Shown here in pieces: positions 9,511 to 21,300 of a stretch of 64,000 bases of DNA. Each line of letters opens with the position of its first letter. The first letter of the stretch is position 1. The stretch is from the NCBI GenBank assembly GCA_903813345.2, contig CAIIXF020000005.1, positions 24,431,375-24,495,374 on the forward strand, read 5' to 3'. Made by a program: the position numbers and the translations under genes. The notes beneath the pieces were generated by a model. That model was given only the letters and a program-made list of their open reading frames with translations, searched no databases and was not told where the DNA came from. The stretch comes from Owenia fusiformis (taxonomy: Eukaryota > Annelida > Polychaeta > Sabellida > Oweniidae).

Positions 9511-12127
9511 ATACATACTTTTATTTATACACAGACATTACTTAAACTGTTCAGATTTCTGTTTTCTATTAATGGTGATTGTCTCAATTAATTGAAAAAT
9601 AGAAGACTTGGAAGGAAAAAACAGAGAACATTGTGATTTAACTTGTATAATCCAATACGTAGGTACCTTTGGAAAGATTATTTCCCATTACACCCTCCAG
9701 ATTTCTTCTTAATTTTGACATAAATACACCTTTTATAAGTAATGTCATGTGACAATAAAAGTTGACAATTTGTGATTTTTGACGATAATTATATACTGTC
9801 CTAGAAACTGCATCTATATACACAGGCAGGATGTATGAGGGTCACATTTAACCTTATATACATTTATGTACATTATACAATACACATCTACCTAATATAT
9901 AGGGTAGCCTCTCTGTTAGACATTTGCCTTCAATAGTGGAAGAGATCTTTTTGTTATTTTGCAATTCTTCATATAATTCACTGCCATGTGTTTTTGAGAT
10001 TCATCACTTACCACGAATATGTGTCTTAGAAAAAAGAATGTGCATCTGATCCAGATTAAGGCTACCCTAACTTTAGCTCCACACTTTACATAATGTCAGT
10101 TCCATAAAAAACTTAATACAATTCCATGGTCAGTGTTCAAAGTTGTATGTAGTATTCCCAGAATAAATAGCTTGTACATAGATCTAATATAACTGAACTT
10201 ATCTTGAATGACTAATATAAAGTCACCTACATACTATTAAATTATAATTTTAGTCAGATAAGTGTAATAAATACAAATAAACATGAATTTTGTTTTTTTC
10301 TTTATATCATATAACAGATAAAATTTCCATGAGACATTTTGTAAATTATCATACTCATTTATAGTTAACCATCTTTACATTCAGTCTACTGCACAGCTTC
10401 AGGTACTACATGTTTCCAAGACTAAATGTAAGACTACACATAAGGGATTCAACTTAAGTACGAAAATACTAGCCTCAACTCAATTGCACATTTTACATAC
10501 ATGTTACAATTCAATTACAATTCAATTACAATTCAATTCAATTATGTTACTGCAAATAAATAATCTCGCTTGAGTAAGGTGATCTGTTTTGTTTACCATT
10601 CATTGGATTTTTAAACTAATTTTGTATATAAGCAGCTTTACTTTAAACGTTTTTCTTTTTTTTGGTTGACACTTAAAACTACAGTATTTTGGCACAAGTT
10701 CGGTAAATAATTGCATATAAAGTGTTATACAAATTATCAATACAAATTTAGCACCAATCTGACTTTAATGTATATATTTGGCACAAATTGGGCAAATAGT
10801 CAAACAGCGTCATAAAAATATTGGTAAAATCTAGCACATATGTAGGATACTTTTTAAATGTCTAATTTTTAGAAACATCACTTCAATATGTGTGCATCTC
10901 TTAAACCCTGACAACAACTGAATGAATCTACAAAAACAGGGACATTTCTAACCTTTTTAATACATTCTACTGGAATAACAACCATAACACTTTAACTCCA
11001 ACTCCTAATAATACTTACTATGAGAATAATAATTCCTATATAAAGTCTATTTACATATTTGGCACATTCGCTGATAGCTGTCTGGCAATGACCTTATAAG
11101 GTCAAAATGCCATATTTGGAGATTTCCGCCATATTTGGCATGTATATTATACAAGTAATTTCATTACAATATTTAACATGCTAATTATATCTACATTCAT
11201 GCAAATAGTATGACAGTATATACAATGTTATATGCATTGATTTGCATAAATTGATAAAAACTTCACATATATACCAGATTAAAAATCCAGTATTTGGATA
11301 ATATAATGTAAAAAGTGTCAACTAGTTAAAACCAATGTTTTTATACATAATTTCATACACTGAGTATTATAAGTAATACATTATGTTCTCTCTTAATTTG
11401 GCACAACCGAAATAATTCACTAGATATTGTAACATCATTTTTTTCACATATCATCATTAGCTATTTGAACGCCTTCCTTGGAATATTTCCTTTTGGAAAC
11501 AAATTGGTTTGATTTTCTATGAGTTATGGAATCAAGTGTTAAGTGATTTGACACATGTTATCAAGCATATGTTTGACACTTACATGTTTGTTTGACACTT
11601 GCATATGACACTTGCATCATTATGGTAAGAATGTTAAAAGTGAAATAACTGTTGATGGACTTTGTATTATCCACTAACTCAACTGAAGTTGAGGCAAAAT
11701 CCATGTTTATATTATGCAAAAGTTCATTCAATTTTAATGTCTCAATAACAAGATGTTATTGTTTCTCTAAATACAGAAATACCATCCTTGGAATCATAAT
11801 CACATGTCTCTCAGGCTTAATTTAACTTAACTTATTCAATTCTTTGTTGGTTTGTTAGACTGGATCCTCATTTTCTGTAATCTCCTGATTGGTCAAGGGG
11901 AACCTCAATCATTTAGTTGTTTTGCTGTTTAACCAATCAAGTTCCTGATTAGTCTTTGATTAATAATCCAGTCACCTGATTCGTTTAGCCGAACTGAGAC
12001 TTAATGTACCTGATTAGCTCATCAACATTTTCCGAAATTTCATTAAAAATCTGTAATTAACATTTATAAAATCAACCAAGTCCAGGAAATCCAGACTAGG
12101 TACCTGATTGGCTAATCTCTATTTTGT

Positions 12128-12340
12128 TTACAATTTAGTATCTTCCACCTCAGCTTGCGCTCGCTCCTGTTCAGTAAATTGTTCTATGGGTACAACCCAT
12201 CCATTGTCCTCATCCTGCGGCTTGTGATGCCCATTCACTGGAGGTGATTTCTCCATCATACCTGCCTCATCTCTCATGATCTCCTCATCTGAGATAGGGT
12301 TCTCTACATCACCATGGCCTTGCTCAAGCTTCATATGCTC
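12128..12340 (-). CDS. Cytoplasmic tail and stop
   Basis: 70 codons and a stop. The tail is acidic and hydrophilic (EHMKLEQGHGDVENP to AQAEVEDTKL) and has no tyrosine. No signalling motif is recognised. Acceptor ATTTGCAG ends at 12341. Confidence 0.85.
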   Translation of the reverse strand, partial: EHMKLEQGHGDVENPISDEEIMRDEAGMMEKSPPVNGHHKPQDEDNGWVVPIEQFTEQERAQAEVEDTKL

Positions 12341-15300
12341 CTGCAAATCATAAGTAACCCAAATTAGGGAAATCTGCTTTATGTTTTATTCAAAACCAAA
12401 TGTGAATCCAGGATTCCAAGTAAGGCAGCAGTACACAGGTTTACATCAATATGACACAGGGGTTCATTTTTTGGACGATTATAACTTACAATTCCAAGAA
12501 AACCATCGTCTACTTTTTGACAAACAATGACTTGAGACCAAATCATAAGTCCAATGGTTCCAAAAATAGGCCCTAGAATGGCAAGTAGGAGATCAGAAAT
12601 TTAAGTTTTTTTAACTGATTTGAATATTTTCTTAAAACTAGAACAGCTCCCGTTTTCTGTGCTATTTGCAGTTTTTTAATCAATCGTGTCAGCCTGGGAA
12701 GAGATGTACTGAAGAGGCAACTGGTTTATACTGATCACTCTTTAAACTTCCAAAAAATTAAACTAATATTATAATAAAATAGTCAGCCACATCAGTACAT
12801 GAATGGCATGTTTACTTTTTTTGATATAGGAAATATAGATTGGCATGTTGTTGCTCACTTGATTGGACAAATGGACTTCAGCTGATAGGTACCTTATAAG
12901 AATTTTATCCATATTTTGTACCATCCCTTATACATATATTTATATACTTTTTTTCTGCTTCCAGGACAATGACTATGAGAGTATTATATCTACATGCATG
13001 AAAATCTCAGATAAATATAATTCAAAATAGTTACAAACCTTATCATCTGGGGTCCATTTGCCTCTCTTGCCTTTGCATAGGATACAAATAAGTGCTATGA
13101 TGATCACAATCACACATATACCAGCGAGAACAAACAGAGTGATCCAAAGTCCATAATGAGCATCAAACACATTCTGGCGCTGCTCTGCTATTACGATGGC
13201 TCCACCTGGTGGCCCTTGTTTCCACGAGATTACATTGCGTTTCAACTGAAAAGATTGTTGTTCACATTAAAAATAATAAGCAGAACTTTTTTTATTACTC
13301 AATCAATGTTGTCTTGAAATACTCATTTGTTCTTCTAAAATTCAATTTATCTTCTGCTACCAAGACAATTCAACTTTAATTTATTATTTGATCACCATTT
13401 TTCTGACATTTTCTGATCATGAATATGGATAATATACCAAATCAAAAATTGGACAATTTCCCCAATCTTATTTCCCACAAAGACATAATATTAAATTCCT
13501 ACTGCATCATCCAGTTGTTTCCTGAAGTTGCCATTTGCTAATGCTGTGTTTATGTGATCCTTATCTACCACATCACTCTCTGAAAAATAATGCCCTGAAT
13601 ATAATATGCAAACCACTCTCTCAGTTGTGCCTCTTGTAGATTATTTTGTAAGTTCTATTTTACTTTAAGGTTGCCATTCATGACATTTAAGTTCTGACAA
13701 AAGATTGTTCGTGAATACAGATAAAAATCCAAAGATAGTTATTCTTATGTAAAGATGATTGCGGAAAACCATATGCAAATATCCAAAAATTTCTTCTTAA
13801 AGTGATTTAGATATGATCAGGAGAAAGGGACTGTAGATAAGTTCTATAACCACAATCTCTTTTTATTAAGGAAATAAAGAAATCATACGCTGTACCTTCA
13901 GATGATCTCTTGTATTTTCCTCCATCTTCTCTTTCTTCATCAGTTGAGTTTAAGATGAAAAAGGCCACTTCAATATCCCCTGTTTCAGTTTCCCTAGGTG
14001 TGGGAGCAACATAGATTAGGGCCTCTTCAGTGAGGTTGGTATATGTATTTGGAATTAATGTTACTACTGGTGCTTCATTCAATGTTGTTGCCTCTTCGAC
14101 AGTGGTTTGAACAGTTTGCACTTTTTCAACTGTTGTTTGAGTTGCTTCAACTGTTGTTTCAGTTGGTTCAACAGTTTCAACTACCTCAGCAGTGGTTTCA
14201 CCTACTGCAACAGTGGTCCCAACCTCTGTGACGGTGGTTTGAACAGTTTCAGCAGTTGTTTGAGCTGCTTCAATTGTTGTTTGAACTGTTTCAACTGTTG
14301 TTTCAGCTACTTCAGTGGTTGTTTCAACTGCTTCAACAGTGGTTTCACCTGCTGCAACAGTGGTGTCATCCTCAGCAACAGTGGTCTGAACTGTTTCAGC
14401 AGTTGTTTGAACTATTTCAGCAGTGGTTTGAACTGCTTCAACTGTTGTTTGAACTGCTTCATCAGTTGTTTGAATTGCTTCAACAGTCGCTTCAATTGCT
14501 GCAACAGTGGTTACAACTTCTTCAACAGTAGTGGCAGCTTCTGCAGCAGTTGTTTGAGCATTTTCGGCAGTGGTTTCAACAGTTGTTGCAACTGCTTCAA
14601 TGGTGGTTTCAAGGTCTGTTTGTCTCTTGCGGCGTCGGCGGTTATCAACAAAGTCTTCAGTTGGGAACTGTGAAGGGTCTTCTAAGAACATGTTGAACAG
14701 TCGCATAAAGTGATACCTGAAGTTCTCATCAAAATCTTTGATGTCCTGTAATAGAATACATATGCCATAAACTTTAACTTATTAACAAGGCAATAACATG
14801 AGAAAGTTTAGCACCTGCAAATAGGTTTCAAAAAGTGTAACAATATATTATAAATGCAAACTGCTGATTCTGATCTTCATTTTTGCAAATATGTTGTTGC
14901 TTGTATTAAGACTGTTAAATAAGTGAACCATGCGTTTGTCTTAGCTTTACATTATACTTAAGGTAAGTCAAGTAATTTGTAATCTGGCCAATGTAAAGAA
15001 ATTGAATGTGTTACATGAGGTGAATAGAAAAGTACATAGTGAACAAATAAAGTACATAAAATCAAATATTGGCCACCAAGCTAATGACAATAAAAAAGAG
15101 AAAACATGTGCATCATAAAGAGCATCATGAGAGGAGCTATTCTCTTCATGAGAAAAAGAGTAGATATTCTGTATTCACAAGTAGATATTCTGTATTTACA
15201 AGTAGATATTCTGTATTTACAAGTAGATATTCTGTATTTACAAGTAGATATTCTGTATTTACAAGTAGATATTCTGTATTTACAAGTAGATATTCTGTAT

Positions 15301-18300
15301 TTACAAGTAGATATTCTGTATTTACAAGTAGATATTCTGTATTTACAAGTAGATATTCTGTATTTACAATTACTCACAAAGTCTTGTTGTGAGTTATTGA
15401 AGTAGACTGTTATTGTATTTTCCACCTCTTCTTCTCTCATATCTTCTCGTAGTCTGTATGGAATACCAAGATACTGAAAGAATAACACATAAATCAGAAA
15501 CACTGCCAAATATAACATGCACTTCATCTCCAAAGTATTTTGTACAGGGTCCATTTTAACATCAATTTTCATACTGTCTTGATTTATTATTTTTGTTGAA
15601 AAGACTACATTGAGGGTTGTCCAAGAAGTTCTGCACTTACTGCAATAACAATTAGTTTACTTACTTAAATCATTCCTGAAACAACCTTCGTAAATTGTAC
15701 AGAAATTGTACAATGTCACAATGAGTCTTTTCATATATGAAATATGAATATTGATGAATTTTAACCAACCTGTCGACAAGAAATAGAGAAATTAGTAAGA
15801 AGATCACACACTTGAAATTCTTTACACACTATTAGTGTAAGAAAATGAATACTCATTCACTTTGTAAGAAAATATTTTAAGCGAAAGAAGGAAATTGAAG
15901 TTTAAAAGGCTTGTTTTGTAATTACAGATTACACAGAAGAAAGTTATTAGGTAAATTAAGACTTAAAAAAAGTTAAGAAATCACTGCAGAGAGGAAAATT
16001 ATTTTGGATGGTCTATACAGTAAAACCTGTCCAAAGTAGACACTAGATGATCACATTCAAAGCATCCAACATTGAGGATTTTCACACTATTTGTACAAAC
16101 AATAGAAAAGGTTGAAAGAAAAGTGTTGATTTTTTAGGTATTCACTTAATGATGTGTTTATTTATGCAGGGTTTACTGTATACGTTATTTATCAGAGAAA
16201 GCATACAATAAAATGATAATAATCATTCATGCATGTTCAGCACTTGCATATGTATATACAATAAATATTAATAACATAAATAGTAAATACTGACAATCAT
16301 GCAGTGTCATGCTGTGGCCTTCATACAGTATAATAAGTTTGTTTGAAAAATCATCTGGGACATTCTTTGGACAAAACAAGACAAAATAATTGTGAACTTC
16401 AATTGTATTTCTAAGTATGCTAAACATCACTTAAAAGAAAAACAAAGTCACGAATCATAAAATCATTTTTTTCATAATATCATCTTATATCAAATATTCA
16501 GTCATTACATTCAGCGAATCACAGCTATTGACAACATTAATGAAATAATTCAAGTAACTATCCTTTACAGGATAATAACAATAGCATATAGAATTGTGGG
16601 TGTTTTATTTCAGTTATAAAAAATAAAGACTTGTGCATTCATGCTATATCATATGTTATGTAATAATACATTATGTAATATATAATAAGGTGTTTAATTA
16701 CAGGTGTTTATTATTTCCAGGTGTTCTTACATTCCAACAGGCAGGTGTTTCCATTAAGTACTTGATGCTGGATGGGTGTTTCTTTATTTCTATGATATAC
16801 CTTATTTTGAACATCATCAACTTCTGGTGTAGTAGCTGATGTTGTACCTGGGGGGCTTTTAGTATGAACAGTAACTCCTGGGGTTTTGGCAGTTTGGGTA
16901 ATTTTGTGTTGTTTTCCATCAATGGTGGTGAGATCAAAGTCATCTTTGGCAGTAGAAGTAAAAGACTGCGTAAGATCCGATATTGGACTAACTGATGTAA
17001 AAGTATCATTTTCTTGTGCCCTCATGGCATCATAAGCCTCTACAGATAAACATCTCAGCTCACTGCTGAGTTCATACAGGCCAATCCCTTTACAGTCTAA
17101 GGAAGCCCTTTTCCAAGTCCCTCTAATGTTACAGTAGACTAGCATAGGCCCAACACTTGTACAGTTTACAACTGAAATGTCTTCCTCTGTAGCATTCTCC
17201 TTGTTGACAGTGGTCCCTCTCTAAGCAATAAGACGAGGTATAACATAATTTATATTATCCTAGACACCACTTTAAGGCACAAAGGAGAATAAATGATACA
17301 GACTAAGTTATGCATATGTACCCCTGGTTAAGTTGTAGGTCACAATAAATAAATAACATCATTCCATATATAATAGTTTCAATAAACAGAATGGTCAACA
17401 GATCTACACCCCTTTAACAAAGGAGATGTACTTGTGCATAAAAACAACAACCCTCAAACCTATATTAAAGTGTTAAGAAGACCCTTAAATCCTCAAATTG
17501 TTGCAAATCCTTGAGATCAAACAATTATTATATAACTGTGCCCTCCAATCAGCTGTTATAAGCCAGTAATTAAAATAAAAAAATAAACAATGTGATGACG
17601 TCAGTCCAAGAATCATTCCCCATGATGGCTTTTCGATGAAAAAAGTACCGATTTTGTCTTGCCGCTGTGTAGTCAGACGATGTTCAATTTTGATGATTTG
17701 AGGTTGATTCTAACACTTTAAATAGAGCACCTAGAATGTAACCCTGATATACACCTCTTAAAGACTTTCCTAAAATAACGCTTAAGTACTTACTCATGTA
17801 AATTCCAACAACATGCAGCATGGAAATAGAAATGACAGATGAAGTAAATAAATAAAAAAAATGGATGTACTAGTCTATACCAAATGAGATAGGTTTGAGA
17901 AAAAAAATCTAAAAAAGTATTCACATAGCATTCTATTAATTATTGAATATCACCTCTGAACAAAGTGTCATGTTGGTGATGAAAGATGCAAAAAGAGCAT
18001 TAGAACAGGAAAACCAGCAAAGAATAAAGCAAACATGTACCAATTATGCAATGGTAATGGTACACAATTGAAGGAACATTTAGTTAATGCAATCACATCT
18101 TAGTAGGGGTCTGTAGATTATTCCTTCATGGCCCAACCCTTTACAGCCTATGGAAGATTGAAATTGCTGGGACCAATTGACAGTCATGTTTAACTACTGA
18201 AGACTCAATTCTACTAAATATCAAAGGTGGTATCAGATCCAGTAAGCAAAAATTGTTTGTACTTTAGAATATATTGGGCTCATATCATTCCTTATCATGT

Positions 18301-21300
18301 CTATTTTATAAAAATCCCAAAGTGTATACATAATGCAATCATTTTTCTTTAAATATGGTTACCACATTTATTTTTTGGGAGAATTTAAACATTTTCCCAA
18401 ATTTTTGCACTTTGAATCAGAAATAACTACACCATGCAATGCAATTGATAGGGTATTGTGAATCTTTTGGGAGATATTCATTTGAGATCATGAAGAAAAT
18501 ATTGGTAGATCAATTGTACATGTCACTTGCAATTTTGTCACTCACTATAGATCTGATTCCACCACAAAACAGCATAATCAAGATAATTCAAACTTCTGGT
18601 CAAATAAGTTCATGCCACAATCACTAATATATTATGCAAAAATGTTCTGCTTTAAAAACAACAAAATCAATTTAAGGCTTTCTCAAGTGTTCATGATAAA
18701 AAGAAATAAAGCATTTCTGGTATAAAGAAATATTGCAGATCAACAGAATTAAATCAATACATACTTTTTCATATTATTTGGTGTTATATACTTGATTTAT
18801 AATTCATATGGTTTATGGAGATTTGGCTTGTGTTTCCAATACTACCGTTAGTGCTTCACATCATACCCGAGCCTTAATTTAGTTACCTACCGAGAATTCT
18901 GTAGTTGAAGCTTCCGTTGTAGTTAAAGCTTCAGTTGTAGTCGTAGTGATAGCTGCTGTAGTCTATGAAAAGGGGTAGGGAGACTAATATTAAGTGACAA
19001 AGGGATTTCAAACCATTCACCTTACACTTCCCCTCAAAGATTTGGCAACCCTACCCCCAATTAGGAAGAGTGTTAAAGCCAATTAACAGGGCATTAACAT
19101 ACAAAATGTCACCACCTAACCATGTGTTGCCAAACACCAACCATTGAACATAATCCACAAAAAGTAGGAGACTATAACAATATGTCAACACTTTTGGCGA
19201 TGACATATAAATTTCCAAACACTAAAATTCTGTAACATTAAATGCAGTCTAATAGGGAAGTTAGCATCCTCCGATCACAGGGCTTCAAAATCCAGAATAT
19301 CTTCTTTCTTTTTACCCCCTGCTTTAACCAAGTTGGACGCGCCCGATTAAACTGAATCACGTGATCTTATTATGCGCCGATGACGTATACATGATTTCTG
19401 TCGCAGTGTTGCGACAGCCAATCAAATTGCGAGTTCTTAATCGGGGAAATGCTAACTGCTTATAGCAGGGGGAAGAAGGAGGTACGGATTCTGGACACCT
19501 GCTTAGGAGGATGGGAAGTTAGGAGTTGCCAAACTTTTGAAGGGGAGTTTCAATTGTACCTTAAGTTCCTGTGTGTACCCCCACCCTTTCCTATTACCTC
19601 TTTGAGAATACAAGCTAGAGAAACTAAGGGTATGTGAGAGGAAACTTCATATCATTCAGGTCCTTTAACTCTCTTCTCCTAACAAGGTTATTAGTATTGA
19701 GGGAAGCAAGGGGGGGGGTTGTTACACAAGGACCTGATGATACAATACAGTACTAAATTGAAGAGTGCCACACACAAGTGATCATCTCAATTAAATATAC
19801 ATGGTAGGACAACTTCCATCTTTTTTATCTTTTTTATTTCCAGCTGTCGTTCCCCTGATATGTGGCACTGGAATATTGTGTGAAACATAAAACATTGTGC
19901 AGTCAAATTCATGGGAAATTTCTCACCATTTGATTAACATATTGAGTAATTTGAATTTCATCTAATTGGCATCATCAATAAAAATTTTGGAAAAAATGAA
20001 AAAGGTCGAAGTTCTTTAGCCCACCCTGTACAAACCTGGTAGAGTAAAACCTGTCTAAAGTGAACAGAAATGTTACTTTCACTGGTTATAGATTCTGGTG
20101 GAACTTTATACATGTACATGCATGTTGAAGCGTTCAGATTTGTTGCGTTCATTTTTACTCTTCAATATCAGGAAAAGTAACACCCGTTACCTTTCTTTTC
20201 AAAATAGTTGGTGGTAAACATTGATTTTGGATAGCTTTAGTTACCTTCTGATATTGACCAGTGACTATAGAGAGGTGTTCACTTGTATATAGCACTCTTT
20301 GTCCTATAGTGTATGCAAAGACTGTGTTTTGGACATTTATACTTAATGGAAACAAGAATCATACTTTAAAATGGGGAGTAGTGTGGATTTGGAAAGAATA
20401 AAGTAAAAGCATTTAAAGAAAAACATAATTTCTTATGTTTCCCTTTCTGCTCACTTACATGACTAAATATTCTTAATTAATGTACTTTCAACATTGTCAA
20501 GTGGTGATGGCATATCTGTCAAGTTTGATTCTTATTTATTCCACTTTTTCCATTCTATTTCAAAATATGACTAATAAAGCATTTTCTCTTCGGTAGGACT
20601 ATTACTATCTATAGATAAGGTTCTATACAGGAAGCATATATACTGACATAAAAACTACTTATTTATTTAGTAGGAAAACTATACTATTATCGACATGTGT
20701 TGAGGTAGAACAAACTGCACATATTTTAAACTAAAAGCCACAAAGAATTTAATATAGCAGATCTATACGTAAAGAATTGACAGGGGCAAATTAGAGGGGA
20801 AATGACAGGGGCAATTATATGGTGTTTAGTTTTCAGGTACGGTGTAAATTTTTATGTAAGCCAGAAGAAGTTTTTTCATTTGTAGTGTGACTTGGTTTTG
20901 GATGAGGAACCTCCTTGTCCAGTGATGTGATTGGGCAGTACATTTCTGATTCTTAAAATTGAAACATGGTTGGCCCTGTCATGCCCCCTTTAACTTTATC
21001 TATTTGGCAACTTTTCGATGTCTTACCATAGATTGTGTTGTTGTAGGTTCTGTTGTAGTTGCTTCTGAAAATACACAAAATACATTTGTACAAAGGGTGG
21101 GCTAAAGTGTCAGATCCGATTTAAAGGAAAATGTTGTTTTAAGTTTGTTTAATTGTTTTGAGATTGAACCGCATTGATTCATTTGAGATTGTGAATTACA
21201 GATCTAATTGAAAAGGGATATATTATATTTATGATATACATATCATAAATTATATTTATTTTTGCTACCACTCTTGCAATTGTGAGATGCACTATTGACT

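Larger units (their letters stand above)
6640..12127. other. Intergenic DNA between two convergent genes
   Basis: It contains the 3' UTR of the plus-strand gene, the 3' UTR of the minus-strand mucin gene, tRNA-Gly-like remnants near 7.3 kb, a MITE relic at 7.9-8.1 kb and nested MITEs at 9.1-9.5 kb. The rest is AT-rich DNA without splice-supported coding sequence. A short CAATT-rich simple repeat sits near 10505-10545. Confidence 0.6.
15474..18890. other. Two introns around exon 17220-16801
   Basis: These contain a pogo-type MITE (16018-16178) and AT-rich DNA. A CRE-like TGACGTCA lies at about 17594. An open frame at 16227-16430 (minus) is hydrophobic at one end but does not fit the exon phases. 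No further exon is supported. Confidence 0.5.

Noticed and set aside
14107-14673. 188-codon plus-strand frame rich in Cys, Asn and Phe, and Leu/Gln-rich frames beside it
   Set aside because: Shadows of the heptad Thr repeat on the minus strand.
15081-15572. 163-codon minus frame with ten CKYRIST heptads as a separate gene
   Set aside because: The first part is a mucin exon that ends at the strong donor GTGAGT; the heptads are intronic minisatellite, kept only as a possible retained-intron product.
16227-16430. Possible extra mucin exon (minus)
   Set aside because: An acceptor TTTTAAG exists, but the phase does not fit between exons 16801 and 15473 and the donor is weak.
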